Counted from the first letter of the stretch, positions 33,588-45,664 are shown. The stretch is DNA of 64,000 bases from Pseudomonas alkylphenolica (GCF_004025535.1 NZ_QJRG01000042.1:124001-188000); one strand, 5' to 3'. A program made the numbers and translations. The notes: generated by a model from the sequence alone, not told the origin.

Positions 33588-35942
33588 ATGCTATTACGTT
33601 ACCCGGCCACTACGGCCCATCGCCTCAAGCCCCTGAGCTTTTCCCTCTGGCTGGCGCTGCCCGGTGTCCTGTGCGCAACAACCCAGAGTTTTGCCGCCGA
33701 TGAAACCAACACGCCTGCCACCACCGCCCAGGTCGATGACACCACCCCGCGCCTTGAGCAGGTCACCGTCACCGCTCGCCGCCGCGAAGAACAGTCGCAA
33801 GACGTACCGACGCCGATCACCACCCTCAGTGGCGAGAATCTGGAAAGCCAGCGCATCTACAAGATCCAGGACCTCCAGCAGGCGTTGCCCAGCGTCAACG
33901 TCGCCTACGTCCACGCTCGCGTGTCCAGCTTTGCCGTGCGCGGGATCGGCAACAACCCGGCCAGTGACGGCCTGGAAGGCAGCGCCGGCATTTACCTGGA
34001 CAACGTCTACCTGGGCCGCCCCGGCATGGCTGCGTTCGACATGCTCGACGTCGAGCAGCTGGAGCTGTTGCGCGGCCCGCAAGGCACCCTGTTCGGCAAG
34101 AACACCACCGCCGGGGTACTGAACATCACCACCCGCAGCCCCACCTTCACTCCGGAACGCAGCTTCGAGGTGTCCGGCGGGCAAGACGGCTACTTTCAAG
34201 GCAAAGGCAGTGTCTCCGGGCCGTTGACCGATACCGTTGCCGGCCGGCTGTCGTTCTACCGCACCCGCGATGACGGCTACCTGAACAACCTCCATGACGA
34301 CCGCACCCTGCTGGGCGGTGAGCGCGAAGGCCTGCGCGGGCAATTGCTGTTCAAGCCGAACGAGGATTTCAGCCTGCGCTGGATCAACGAATACAACACC
34401 GAGAACTCCAGCAGCGGCAGCAGCGTGATCTATGGCGCCGGTCCGCAATTCTGGCGGCGCGCGGCGCTGGTCGGCGCCCACCCGCAAGAAGGCAAAACCA
34501 ACATTGATGGCCGCCAGAACGTCAGCGTGCACCAGAACGCCAGCTCCGTCGAAGCCAACTGGAACCTGGCCGGCGGCTACACCCTGACCTCGATCAGCGC
34601 CTACCGCAGCTGGCACTTCAACCCTGCCAACGACGGTGACCAGCTTGAGGTGCCGGTGATCAAGGACTTTGGCTACGAAGTGCACGACCGCCAGTTCTCC
34701 CAGGAAGTCCGCCTGGCCTCGCCCAAGGGTGAGTTCTTCGACTACGTCGTGGGCGCCTACGCGTTCAAGCAAGACCTGGGTAACCGGATCTTCACCAACC
34801 TCGGCCCGCTGGCGGATCTCAACCTGATCGGCGTCAACCTCAACGCCCTCAACAACGTCAACAGCAAGACCAACGGCAAGATCGACACCGAGAGCTATGC
34901 CTTGTTTGCCCAAGGAACTTGGCACCTGAGCGAGCGCCTGGATTTCAGCGCCGGCATACGCGGCACCTATGAAGAGAAAGCCGCCAACGTCCAGCGCTTT
35001 GCGCCCACCGGTGGCGGTACTGCGGTGGTGATTCCCGGCGTGGTCGACGGCAATGCGATACGCGAGAGCCAGGTCGGCGCCTATGACACCGGCGACCTCA
35101 ACATGCACAACGCCGCGCCGTCGTTTCTGGCCAGCCTGAGCTACCACTTCAACGATGATGTGCTCGGCTATGCCTCGCTGTCTCACGGCGAGAAATCCGG
35201 TGGCGTCAACCTGGCGGTCGGCTCCGCGCCCAGCGCCGGCGCAGAATCGCTGCTGGTCGGCCCGGAGCGCGCCAACGATGCCGAGCTGGGCATCAAAAGC
35301 CAGTTGTTCGACCAGCGCCTGCAGCTTAACGCCAACGTGTTCTGGACTGGCGTGAACGGCTACCAGGCGACCACTTACTACCAACCGCCAGGATCATTGA
35401 CCGGCTACCAGCTGCTGACCAACGCCGGCACGGTGCGCTCGCGCGGCGTCGAGTTCGAGGCGACCACCGTGCCGGTGCGCGGCCTGACCCTGAACATCAA
35501 CGGCTCGTTCAACGATGTCACCTACCTCTCGTTCAAAGACGCACCCTGCCCCGCCGAAACACCCGGCGCGACCAACTGCGACCTGAGCGGCGAACGCGTG
35601 GCCGGTGCTTCGCGCTGGATCGGCAACGTCAACGGTGAATACAAGTGGCCGCGCATCAATGGCATCGAACCCTATGCCACCGGCAGCTACGCCTATCGCT
35701 CCGACAGCGAAGGCACCCTGGACAACTCCGACCTGGCGAAGATCGACGGCTATGGCCTGGCTAACTTCTCGGTAGGTGCTCGTGTTGACGTTGGTGACGG
35801 CTTGCTGGACGCCTCACTCTGGGTCAAGAACGCCTTCGACAAAGAGTATTACCTGGCGGTCGGCACGGGTTCCAACGGCCTGTACACCGCCTCCCCGGGC
35901 CAACCCCGCACTGCCGGTGCGACCTTGCGTTATGACTTCTGA
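33588..35942 (+). CDS. TonB-dependent outer-membrane receptor
   Basis: Outer-membrane active transporter of about 784 residues. A signal peptide ends near SFAADE. The N-terminal plug domain has VTVTARRREEQSQDVPTPITTLSG, LQQALPSVNVAYVHARVSSFAVRGIG, YLDNVYLGRPGMAAFDMLDVEQLELLRGPQGTLFGKNTTAGVLNI. A 22-strand barrel follows and ends in LRYDF with the terminal Phe. It lacks a siderophore signal domain. ATG 33588 follows GGAG at ten bases. Its place next to an organosulfur-type FMN monooxygenase and binding protein suggests uptake of a non-iron organic compound; inference. Confidence 0.9.
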   Translation: MLLRYPATTAHRLKPLSFSLWLALPGVLCATTQSFAADETNTPATTAQVDDTTPRLEQVTVTARRREEQSQDVPTPITTLSGENLESQRIYKIQDLQQALPSVNVAYVHARVSSFAVRGIGNNPASDGLEGSAGIYLDNVYLGRPGMAAFDMLDVEQLELLRGPQGTLFGKNTTAGVLNITTRSPTFTPERSFEVSGGQDGYFQGKGSVSGPLTDTVAGRLSFYRTRDDGYLNNLHDDRTLLGGEREGLRGQLLFKPNEDFSLRWINEYNTENSSSGSSVIYGAGPQFWRRAALVGAHPQEGKTNIDGRQNVSVHQNASSVEANWNLAGGYTLTSISAYRSWHFNPANDGDQLEVPVIKDFGYEVHDRQFSQEVRLASPKGEFFDYVVGAYAFKQDLGNRIFTNLGPLADLNLIGVNLNALNNVNSKTNGKIDTESYALFAQGTWHLSERLDFSAGIRGTYEEKAANVQRFAPTGGGTAVVIPGVVDGNAIRESQVGAYDTGDLNMHNAAPSFLASLSYHFNDDVLGYASLSHGEKSGGVNLAVGSAPSAGAESLLVGPERANDAELGIKSQLFDQRLQLNANVFWTGVNGYQATTYYQPPGSLTGYQLLTNAGTVRSRGVEFEATTVPVRGLTLNINGSFNDVTYLSFKDAPCPAETPGATNCDLSGERVAGASRWIGNVNGEYKWPRINGIEPYATGSYAYRSDSEGTLDNSDLAKIDGYGLANFSVGARVDVGDGLLDASLWVKNAFDKEYYLAVGTGSNGLYTASPGQPRTAGATLRYDF

Positions 35943-35949
35943 GGTGCGT

Positions 35950-37275
35950 ATGACAGCTAAAACAATGAGCCTTGGCGCGTTTCTGATGAGCAGCGGCCAT
36001 CACCTGGCGGCGTGGCGCCACCCGCGTGCGTGGGCTGGCGGTGGCCTGGATTTCCAGCACTTCAGGCACTTGGCGAAAACTGCAGAGCGCGGCAAGTTCG
36101 ATGCGATATTCTTCGCCGACAACCTGGCGCTGATGGGCTCGCCGGAGCTCGGCCAGTACACCACCGCCGGTGATGTCTTCGACCCGCTGGTGCTGCTCTC
36201 GGGGCTGGCGGCTGTAACCGAGCGCATCGGCCTGGTCTCGACCGTGTCGACCAGCTACAACGAGCCGTATTTGCTGGCACGCAAGTTCGCCTCCCTCGAC
36301 CACCTGAGCAACGGCCGCAGCGGCTGGAACCTGGTGACCTCGGCGACCGACCTGGAAGCGTTGAACTTTGGCCGCGACAGGCACTTCGACCACGGCGACC
36401 GCTATCAGCGTGCCGAAGAATTTATCGACGTGGTGACCGGGCTATGGGACAGCTTCGAAGACAACGCCTTTGTCCGCGACAAAGCCAGCGGGGTATTTTT
36501 TCAGCCCGAAAAGCTGCACGTACTCAATCACCAGGGCGAACACTATCGCGTGCGTGGGCCGCTGAACATTCCACGCACGCCACAGGGCTACCCGGTGCTG
36601 ATTCAGGCGGGCTCTTCGGAACCGGGCAAGGCACTGGCGGCACGCACTGCCGAAGTGGTGTTCACCGCACAGCAGACGCTGGGTAATGCCCAGGCCTTTT
36701 ATGCCGACGTCAAAGGCCGCCTCGCCGGCTACGGACGGCGCCCGGAGCAACTGAAAGTCATGCCGGGGATTTCACCGGTGATCGGGCGCACGCAAAGCGA
36801 AGCGGAAGATAAATACCAACAGCTGCAGGACCTGATCGAGCCGCGTGTCGGGCTCGGGATGCTTGCGGGCATGGCCGGTGGCTTCGACCTGTCCGGCTAT
36901 GACCTGGACGGGCCGTTGCCGGAGTTGCCGCTGAGCAACTCGATGCAAAGCCGCCAGGCGTTGTTCATCGACCTGGCCCGCCGGGAGAACCTCAGCATCC
37001 GCCAGCTGTACCTGAAGGTCGCCGGTGCCCGCGGGCACCACACCGTGATCGGCACGCCCGAGACTATCGCCGATACGCTGGAGCAATGGTTCCTTGAAGA
37101 GGCCGCCGACGGCTTCAACATCATGCCGCCGTTCCTGCCCGAAGGGCTGGATGACTTCGTCGAGGGTGTGGTGCCGCTGCTGCAACAGCGCGGGCTGTTC
37201 CGCCGTGAATACAGCGGCACCACCTTGCGCGATCACCTAGGGCTGCAACGACCGGGCAGTCGTTACGAGCGATAA
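35950..37275 (+). CDS. FMN-dependent monooxygenase, NtaA/SnaA/DszA type
   Basis: Flavin-dependent luciferase-like monooxygenase of 441 residues. The family run is visible: LGAFLMSSGHHLAAWRHPRA, HLAKTAERGKFDAIFFADNLAL, LVSTVSTSYNEPYLLARKFASLDHLSNGRSGWNLVTS, and YPVLIQAGSSEPGKALAARTAEVVFT. Members cleave C-S or C-N bonds of sulfones, sulfonates or chelates using reduced FMN. ATG 35950 comes just after the receptor's stop (GAGG bridge), so it is cotranscribed with it. No dedicated flavin reductase is adjacent. Confidence 0.88.
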   Translation: MTAKTMSLGAFLMSSGHHLAAWRHPRAWAGGGLDFQHFRHLAKTAERGKFDAIFFADNLALMGSPELGQYTTAGDVFDPLVLLSGLAAVTERIGLVSTVSTSYNEPYLLARKFASLDHLSNGRSGWNLVTSATDLEALNFGRDRHFDHGDRYQRAEEFIDVVTGLWDSFEDNAFVRDKASGVFFQPEKLHVLNHQGEHYRVRGPLNIPRTPQGYPVLIQAGSSEPGKALAARTAEVVFTAQQTLGNAQAFYADVKGRLAGYGRRPEQLKVMPGISPVIGRTQSEAEDKYQQLQDLIEPRVGLGMLAGMAGGFDLSGYDLDGPLPELPLSNSMQSRQALFIDLARRENLSIRQLYLKVAGARGHHTVIGTPETIADTLEQWFLEEAADGFNIMPPFLPEGLDDFVEGVVPLLQQRGLFRREYSGTTLRDHLGLQRPGSRYER

Positions 37276-37298
37276 AAGATCATTCGTTGAACGCAATA

Positions 37299-37333
37299 GC
37301 GGGCCCCTTGTCAGTCAGCGACGAGGGGCCCGC
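37299..37333. terminator. bidirectional terminator-like stem
   Basis: 10-bp stem GCGGGCCCCT / AGGGGCCCGC with a 15-base loop, lying between the convergent monooxygenase and HxlR genes. The right arm encodes the last residues of the HxlR protein. Confidence 0.5.
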
Positions 37334-37781
37334 CATCGACGCACCTCACCCTGTGGCACTGCGCGGGCTCGAGCTTTTCACCGCTTGATGAGCGAACTTC
37401 CAGCGGCATCAGCGGCTGGCCCGACGCATTGTCCAACAGCACAGAACGTACCTCGCCCGGCTGGAACAAAAAGCGCTCGCCCCACTGCCGCAGGCTGATG
37501 ACCACCGGAAACACCTCCCGGCCTTTTTCCGTCAGCACGTACTCCTTGTAGGCGCTGCCATCGGATGCCGGTTGAACGACGAATACGCCGACCTCGACCA
37601 GTGTTTTCAGCCGTGTTGCCAGAATATTCCTGGCCACGCCCAGGCTCTTCTGAAATTCGCTGAAACGGCGGATCCCATCAAACGCGTCACGAATGATCAT
37701 CAGCGACCAGCGATCGCCGATTGCCTCAAGCGTTCTGGCCACCGGGCATTCCGTACGTTGCAGTGAAGTTTCTTCGACCAT
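37311..37781 (-). CDS. HxlR family regulator
   Basis: Winged-helix regulator of 156 residues: CPVARTLEAIGDRWSLMIIRDAFDGIRRFSEFQKSLGVARNILATRLKTLVEVGVF, then KEYVLTEKGREVFPVVISLRQWGERF. This is the HxlR pattern, including the leading Cys. A short C-terminal extension has two more Cys-containing patches. It is divergent from an MFS gene, with two similar operator-like sequences between them, and is its likely regulator. Confidence 0.88.
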   Translation of the reverse strand: MVEETSLQRTECPVARTLEAIGDRWSLMIIRDAFDGIRRFSEFQKSLGVARNILATRLKTLVEVGVFVVQPASDGSAYKEYVLTEKGREVFPVVISLRQWGERFLFQPGEVRSVLLDNASGQPLMPLEVRSSSGEKLEPAQCHRVRCVDGGPLVAD

Positions 37782-37838
37782 CGTGTTGACCTTCCAGACG
37801 ACTGATGCGCCAGCGCTTTGCAGCGGACCGGGTAAAGT

Positions 37839-37895
37839 GGTTGCAATTTGAAACCAGAAACCGTAACAATGAATCCAGTTCTGAATTGAAACCAG
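37839..37895. promoter_or_regulatory. two copies of an HxlR-type operator
   Basis: TTGAAACCAG occurs at 37848-37857 and 37886-37895, 38 bp apart. Each is the right arm of an imperfect palindrome (GGTT or AGTT, eight to nine bases, then AACC). They lie just upstream of the MFS gene in the divergent region. Confidence 0.5.
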
Positions 37896-37916
37896 TTTAG
37901 CGCCATGGAGGCGTAC

Positions 37917-39167
37917 ATGACAGCCGATGCCGACTCAGCTATCCAACACGGCCCCCGTCAGCAAGCTCCGGGGCTTTCTGCGTCGCTGACGTTTTTGTTC
38001 TCTGTCACCTGTGCGCTAGCCGTCGCCAACGTTTACTTCGCACAACCCTTGCTCGACTCAATGGCGCAGAGCCTGGGTGTAGCCCCGTCCATGATCGGGG
38101 TGGTGGTGACCGCGACTCAGGCAGGTTACGCCCTGGGGTTGCTGTTCATCGTTCCGCTCGGTGATTTGCTCAACCGTAGACGGCTGATCCTGACGCAAGT
38201 CGTGCTCTCTGCCGGTGCGCTGGCAGCAGTCGGTGCATCACAACAATGGCTGGCCCTGCTCGGTGCCATGACCGTTGTGGGTTTGCTGGCCGTGGTCGTT
38301 CAGGTGCTGGTGGCCTTTGCCGCGGCGCTGGCTACACCATCGCAACGCGGGCAGGCCGTGGGCACCGTGACCAGTGGCATCGTTCTGGGCATCCTGCTGG
38401 CGCGATTTACCGCAGGGCTGATTGCGGACATTGCAAGTTGGCGTGCCGTTTACTTTGCGTCTTCAGCGCTGATGCTGACCCTCGCCATGGTGTTGTGGAG
38501 AATGGTGCCTGCCGCCACAGAGCCCAGGCATCGTGCCTCGTACCCGGCGCTGATCAGGTCGCTGTTCACCCTGTTCATCACTGAGCCCACCTTGCGCGCC
38601 CGCGGCCTGCTGGCGTTGCTGATTTTCGCTGCGTTTTCCATACTGTGGACCGCCATGGTACTGCCCCTGAGCGCCCCGCCGCTGTCGCTTTCGCACACGG
38701 CCATCGGCCTGTTTGGCCTGGCGGGTGTCGCCGGTGCGCTGGCGGCCAGAGGCGCCGGCCGCTGGGCCGACCGGGGCTTGGGGCAACGCGTGACCGGCAT
38801 CGCATTAGGGCTGCTGACGCTGTCGTGGCTGCCCATCCTGTTTGCCGAGACCTCACTGGTTGCACTGGTGGGTGGCGTGATCCTGCTCGACTTCGCGGTG
38901 CAGGCCGTGCATGTCACCAATCAGCACATCATCTTCGCCGCACGGCCCGACGCCCACAGCCGCCTGGTGGGCGCCTACATGTGCTTCTACTCGATCGGGA
39001 GCGCATTGGGTGCCGCTGCTGCGACACTGGTCTATGCCCGATGGGGGTGGATGGCTGTCAGCCTGCTGGGCGCCTTGATCAGCGCCAGTGCTCTGGTTGT
39101 TTGGAGCTTGCGCCGTGGAGATAGACAATTGCATGCCCGACGCAAGGATGTTCGTGCTGCGAGGTGA
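37917..39167 (+). CDS. MFS transporter, drug-efflux-like
   Basis: Twelve-helix inner-membrane carrier of 416 residues of the DHA1 kind: LAVANVYFAQPLLDSMAQSLG, GYALGLLFIVPLGDLLNRRRLIL, GTVTSGIVLGILLARFTAGLIAD, and HVTNQHIIFAARPDAHSRLVGAYMCFYSIGSALG. ATG 37917 has GGAGG seven bases upstream. Controlled, by position, by the divergent HxlR protein. Export of a toxic or signalling compound is likely; substrate unknown. A REP element begins two bases after its stop. Confidence 0.87.
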   Translation: MTADADSAIQHGPRQQAPGLSASLTFLFSVTCALAVANVYFAQPLLDSMAQSLGVAPSMIGVVVTATQAGYALGLLFIVPLGDLLNRRRLILTQVVLSAGALAAVGASQQWLALLGAMTVVGLLAVVVQVLVAFAAALATPSQRGQAVGTVTSGIVLGILLARFTAGLIADIASWRAVYFASSALMLTLAMVLWRMVPAATEPRHRASYPALIRSLFTLFITEPTLRARGLLALLIFAAFSILWTAMVLPLSAPPLSLSHTAIGLFGLAGVAGALAARGAGRWADRGLGQRVTGIALGLLTLSWLPILFAETSLVALVGGVILLDFAVQAVHVTNQHIIFAARPDAHSRLVGAYMCFYSIGSALGAAAATLVYARWGWMAVSLLGALISASALVVWSLRRGDRQLHARRKDVRAAR

Positions 39168-39169
39168 AT

Positions 39170-39214
39170 GCCGCGGGCTGCGCCCGAGTTCGCGGCTGAA
39201 GCCGCTCCTGCAGG
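39170..39214. repeat. REP element after the MFS gene
   Basis: 45-base element of the same family as 13934-13978 and 15907-15951, with TTCGCGGCTGAAGCCGCTCC intact and a mutated left hairpin (CGCGGGC-TGC-GCCCGAG). Confidence 0.8.
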
Positions 39215-39242
39215 TACAGCGCCGCGCCCCGGAAGATGCGCC

Positions 39243-40484
39243 TCAGCGACGCCTTACTTCACCTTTCACACTTACCACCCACGGCGACTGATCGGCAACG
39301 ACATGCACACCGCCCACCCAGCGATCTGCCGGCGACAGGTCGAGCCAGTTCGAGCGCCCGAGCAGCACCTGCTCGCCGAGTTCAGTCAGTCGCAGGTGGC
39401 GCTGTCGCCAATCGTTGCCCGGTGTTTCGGCCAGCAGCGGCCTGGGGGCATGGATCAATGGCTGCAGCAGTGCGTGAAACATCAGGTCACCCAAACAAGG
39501 CAAGGGATCGTAGCTCATCATCAAATGGTCAAACACCTTACCGGCCGCCAGCTCCCCCTCGGCGGCGAGGATACGCAGCACCAGCCGTAGCGTCAGGCTC
39601 AAGCCATCGTCGACGCCGGGAAGCTCCTGCAACTGCCGCGCCAGCGCGGGGCCCAGCAAAGGCAGTACGGGATGCTGTCGCGCAGCCAGGTTCGCCCAGT
39701 CGCTTGGGTCTGAGGCGGTGTACGCTGCCCACGCCTCACGCGCGAGCGCCAGCGCGTCCTCACCCAGTGCGCGACGTTGCGGCCAGAGCCAGGCAAGCAG
39801 GTCCGGCGCCAGTTGGCCAATGCCGATGAAGCGCTGCACCCCGGGTACCTGGTTGGTTTCAATCAGTTCCAGCCGACGCGGCACACGGGGCAGGCTTGCC
39901 AGTACCCGGATCAGAAACAGCTGATCGTAGGCGTCAGCCTCGCACCACAGCACCAACTCACTGTCTGCGTTCAATCGCGCCAGTGCCTCACGCTGCGGCG
40001 CCTGTCGCTGGGCAATATCGCGGGCAGACAGCGCGAACGCCTGTTGTGCATAAGCGGCCCGCACCGCCCAGTACTCATCATCGGGCAGCGCAGGCACCGG
40101 GCCCATCACCATCGGGTCATCGAACATTTGAAACGCCCCCGAAAAACCTGCGGTGCGCAGCCTGTGCTCGATGTCGTTACCACAACGCCAGTGCTGAACG
40201 GTGGCCTCCCCCGTCGCGGCAAAATCGGGATGGCGGGCGGTGAAAGCAACGCGATCGGCATGAGCGATCAGCTTCGGCCAGCTGGCAAAACCCGCCTCGC
40301 GCGCCACCAGCCACTGCGTGTCGGCGAGGCGATAGTCAGGACCGGGCAACCCCAGTGCGGACAGTTGCGCACGGGCATCATCTGCCTCGTTGTTTTTCAG
40401 GGCCTTGAGAAGACGCTTGGCGCGCTTGCGCAGTGAAGGTAAATCGAGCAGTCCGTGATGACGGGAAGTATAGGTGGCAGGCAT
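39243..40484 (-). CDS. DUF1835-like domain protein
   Basis: Cytoplasmic protein of 413 residues, function unknown. The N-terminus is a basic helical stretch (LDLPSLRKRAKRLLKALKNNEADDARAQL) and resembles the start of ankyrin-like proteins. The middle (from HRLRTAGFSGAFQMFDDPMVMGPVPALPDDEYWAVRAAY to LVLWCEADAYDQLFLIRVLASL) is the DUF1835 pattern, and the rest resembles the paired DUF3658. Such proteins are widespread but unstudied. It is monocistronic, and the stop is 28 bases from a REP element. Confidence 0.75.
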   Translation of the reverse strand: MPATYTSRHHGLLDLPSLRKRAKRLLKALKNNEADDARAQLSALGLPGPDYRLADTQWLVAREAGFASWPKLIAHADRVAFTARHPDFAATGEATVQHWRCGNDIEHRLRTAGFSGAFQMFDDPMVMGPVPALPDDEYWAVRAAYAQQAFALSARDIAQRQAPQREALARLNADSELVLWCEADAYDQLFLIRVLASLPRVPRRLELIETNQVPGVQRFIGIGQLAPDLLAWLWPQRRALGEDALALAREAWAAYTASDPSDWANLAARQHPVLPLLGPALARQLQELPGVDDGLSLTLRLVLRILAAEGELAAGKVFDHLMMSYDPLPCLGDLMFHALLQPLIHAPRPLLAETPGNDWRQRHLRLTELGEQVLLGRSNWLDLSPADRWVGGVHVVADQSPWVVSVKGEVRRR

Positions 40485-40628
40485 GCCAACTCCTTACAGG
40501 GCTCGGTCCGCCGACAAGCCGGGAGTTGGAATGAAATAGGGTTCAAGCATGCCTGGGTTACCCCTTCGCGCGGACCGCGGGCGCAGCGTACGCCCGAGGC
40601 CGAACTTTAGCGCCAAGCGCTGGATGAA

Positions 40629-41066
40629 TCAACGCTGCGCCTCAACCCAGTGGCCACGCGCTTTCAGTGCGGCAGATAAAAAGTCCAGCGCGCGCTGAAA
40701 GACGGGGTGGCAATCGGCATAGGGCAACTGATCGAGCGGCGCCCAGAAAAACGCGAACCGGTGACCGTAGTCGTCCGTGGTCTGGTGCGACCACTGCTCA
40801 GGTAGTGCCTCCCCTGTCTCACACAGGTGGAACGACCAGACCTGGCCACGATGTCCCGCCTCCCAGCAGCCCAGGTCATCGCTGATCGTAGCCGGGCCGA
40901 TGCCGGACTCTTCTCTCAGTTCACGCAAGGCGGCCTCACGCGGTGATTCGCCCTGTTCTATGGTGCCTTTGACCAGTTGCACCCCTGCCAACGGATGGCG
41001 GAACAACAGGATTCCGGGAACCTGCGCGCGTGAGAGCACCACGGGGCAGGCCTTGTCAGGGCGCAT
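40629..41066 (-). CDS. Nudix hydrolase
   Basis: Cytoplasmic pyrophosphohydrolase of 145 residues. The Nudix box is complete: GTIEQGESPREAALRELREESG, i.e. G-x5-E-x7-RE-l-x-EE-x-G. Substrate cannot be told. Divergent from a second Nudix gene across about 127 bases. The two proteins share only the box, so they are not recent duplicates. Confidence 0.88.
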   Translation of the reverse strand: MRPDKACPVVLSRAQVPGILLFRHPLAGVQLVKGTIEQGESPREAALRELREESGIGPATISDDLGCWEAGHRGQVWSFHLCETGEALPEQWSHQTTDDYGHRFAFFWAPLDQLPYADCHPVFQRALDFLSAALKARGHWVEAQR

Positions 41067-41193
41067 GGCGATTTCCTTATCAGCAATGACGGCCGGCCAT
41101 CATACCCACTCGGGCGCGTACGCCAAATAATTGCCGAAGCTGGGCCCTTCACGTATCTTCGCGCGCCGCTCACTCGCAAAAGGAATTTGGCCC

Positions 41194-41640
41194 GTGTCAG
41201 CCCCCCGCATTCGCGCCCTCGCCCTGTGTATTTTTCATCATCAGGGCAAGATCCTGGTCAACCGCTTTGTCGACACGCAAACCCTGCAAACGCTCCACCG
41301 CCCTCTCGGTGGCGGCATCGAATTCGGTGAGCGCAGCATCGACGCCGTCGCCAGGGAAGTTCAGGAAGAACTGAACCAGGTGATCACCGATATTCGCCTG
41401 ATCGGAACGCTGGAGAGCATCTTCACCTACGACGGCAAACCCGGTCACGAGATCGTCCAGGTATACGACGCACGTTTCAGCGACATGAGTCTCTATGCAG
41501 AGCCCTGGCTGATCGGCCACGAATCCGATGGTGCGGCGTTCAAGGCCATGTGGCTCGACGGCGGCAGTTTCACCGATGACTCACCACTGGTCCCTGAAGG
41601 GCTGTTCGATCTGCTTAAGGCCGCTTCGTTGCTGCAGTGA
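41194..41640 (+). CDS. Nudix hydrolase with variant box
   Basis: Nudix-fold protein of about 148 residues. The box reads GGIEFGERSIDAVAREVQEELN, where the final Gly of the consensus is replaced by Asn; the metal-binding REVQEE core is intact, so activity is likely. GTG 41194 follows AGGA at about ten bases; no ATG with a ribosome site is near. It converges on the LysE exporter gene with 15 bases between stops. Confidence 0.82.
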   Translation: MSAPRIRALALCIFHHQGKILVNRFVDTQTLQTLHRPLGGGIEFGERSIDAVAREVQEELNQVITDIRLIGTLESIFTYDGKPGHEIVQVYDARFSDMSLYAEPWLIGHESDGAAFKAMWLDGGSFTDDSPLVPEGLFDLLKAASLLQ

Positions 41641-41655
41641 AGACGGCCCCTCCCC

Positions 41656-42297
41656 TCAGGCCGTTTGCCTGCGCATGGCCAGGATGGCTGCGCCAAAGCC
41701 GATGAAGGTCGACCCCACCACCCTGCTCACCCACAGCGAGAACCGTGGCCGTGTCAGTACGCCCTTGGCGCGTGAAGCCAACGCGGCATACAGCGTCAGC
41801 GAGGTCAGCGACAGGCCCATGAAGATCGATGTGAGCAACAGGAACTGTGGAAGCAAGGCGGCGCTCTGGTCGAGGAACTGCGGGAACAGTGCCGAGAAGA
41901 ACATGGTCGCCTTGGGGTTGGTCGCGGCAGTCAGGAACGCCGATTTGAACAGTTTAAGGCGGGACGGCCGGCTGGCGGTCTGATCGGCCAGCCCCTCGGC
42001 CGCCAGCATCGGCGCTTTGCGCAACAGCTGTTTGGCGCCCAGGTAAAACAGGTAGCCGGCACCGGCGATCTTCACGACGTTGAACATCCACTCGGAACTG
42101 GCCAGCAAGGCACCCAGCCCAAGCATCGCCGCAGCCGACAGACAAAACAGCCCGCAGGCGTTGCCAATGGACGACCACAGCGCAGCCCGCGGGCCATAGG
42201 CCAGGCTGTTGTTGATCGCCATCAACGTGGCCGGGCCGGGGCTGGCGATGGCAATCGCGGCAACCAGAACATAGGTGAGCAACACGTGAACATCCAT
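41656..42297 (-). CDS. LysE/RhtB family exporter
   Basis: Inner-membrane exporter of 213 residues with six predicted helices. It starts LLTYVLVAAIAIASPGPATLMAINNSLAYGPRAALWSSIGNACGLF, the RhtB pattern, and has KLFKSAFLTAATNPKATMFFSALFPQFL. Exports homoserine, threonine or similar amino acids in studied members. It is divergent from an acetyltransferase gene. Confidence 0.87.
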   Translation of the reverse strand: MDVHVLLTYVLVAAIAIASPGPATLMAINNSLAYGPRAALWSSIGNACGLFCLSAAAMLGLGALLASSEWMFNVVKIAGAGYLFYLGAKQLLRKAPMLAAEGLADQTASRPSRLKLFKSAFLTAATNPKATMFFSALFPQFLDQSAALLPQFLLLTSIFMGLSLTSLTLYAALASRAKGVLTRPRFSLWVSRVVGSTFIGFGAAILAMRRQTA

Positions 42298-42419
42298 TTT
42301 TCAGGCTCGAACATGATGGGCAAGTGAGGCATGTTACAAGGACAATGCCCGCAGAGCACGCCAAGCCTGGCGAGGGCTGGCTTTCAAACACCACTCACCA
42401 CCCCGGAATGACAGAGCGC

Positions 42420-42926
42420 ATGAATATCTTGATTCGCAACGAGCAGCCTGAAGACATCGATAGCATTACACAGCTGACCGAGGCTGCATTCGAGCACACC
42501 GAACACAGCAGTCATACCGAGCAGTTCATCGTCAATGCGTTGCGCAACGCCGAGCAGTTGAGCATCTCGCTGGTGGCCGTGGAGAATGGCGAGATCATCG
42601 GTCATGTGGCCGTGTCACCGGTGACCGTTTCTTCGGGTGCACGCGGCTGGTATGGCCTGGGCCCGATTTCGGTGCGGCCGGATCGTCAGGGTCAAGGCAT
42701 AGGCGCAGCGTTGATGAACGCGGCTCTGGACGCGCTGCGCCAGATGGGCGCTGCCGGTTGCGTGCTGCTGGGCGACCCTGGCTACTATGGCCGCTTCGGC
42801 TTCAAGGCTCACCCGGGCCTTGAGTTGCCCGGCGTTCCTGCGGAGTACTTTCAGGCACTGGCGTTTGCCGGCGAGGTGCCGACAGGTACGGTCAAGTATC
42901 ACCCGGCGTTTGACGCCACCTGTTGA
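42420..42926 (+). CDS. GNAT N-acetyltransferase, YhbS-like
   Basis: Acetyl-CoA-dependent acetyltransferase of 168 residues. The CoA-binding motif is PISVRPDRQGQGIGAALMNAALDAL, preceded by IIGHVAVSPVTV and followed by GCVLLGDPGYYGRFGFKAHPGLELPGVPAEYFQALAF, the YhbS-type signature. ATG 42420 (MNILIRN) is chosen; an ATG 12 bases earlier is too close to the nearest GGA. Substrate unknown. Confidence 0.85.
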   Translation: MNILIRNEQPEDIDSITQLTEAAFEHTEHSSHTEQFIVNALRNAEQLSISLVAVENGEIIGHVAVSPVTVSSGARGWYGLGPISVRPDRQGQGIGAALMNAALDALRQMGAAGCVLLGDPGYYGRFGFKAHPGLELPGVPAEYFQALAFAGEVPTGTVKYHPAFDATC

Positions 42927-45595
<2,669 letters not shown>

Positions 45596-45626
45596 CACCA
45601 CCGCCCCGGCCATACCGCCGCGTAGA

Positions 45627-45664
45627 AAAACGCCCCGACCTGTTCGCTCAGCTCGGGGCGTTTT
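45627..45664 (+). terminator. katG terminator
   Basis: 12-bp stem AAAACGCCCCGA / TCGGGGCGTTTT with a 14-base loop, ending in a T run, 31 bases after katG. The A and T flanks make it work on both strands. Confidence 0.9.

Noticed and set aside
33594..35384. Minus-strand frame of 596 codons opposite the TonB receptor
   Set aside because: Low-complexity Val/Ala/Gly-rich translation typical of antisense shadow; no start signal.
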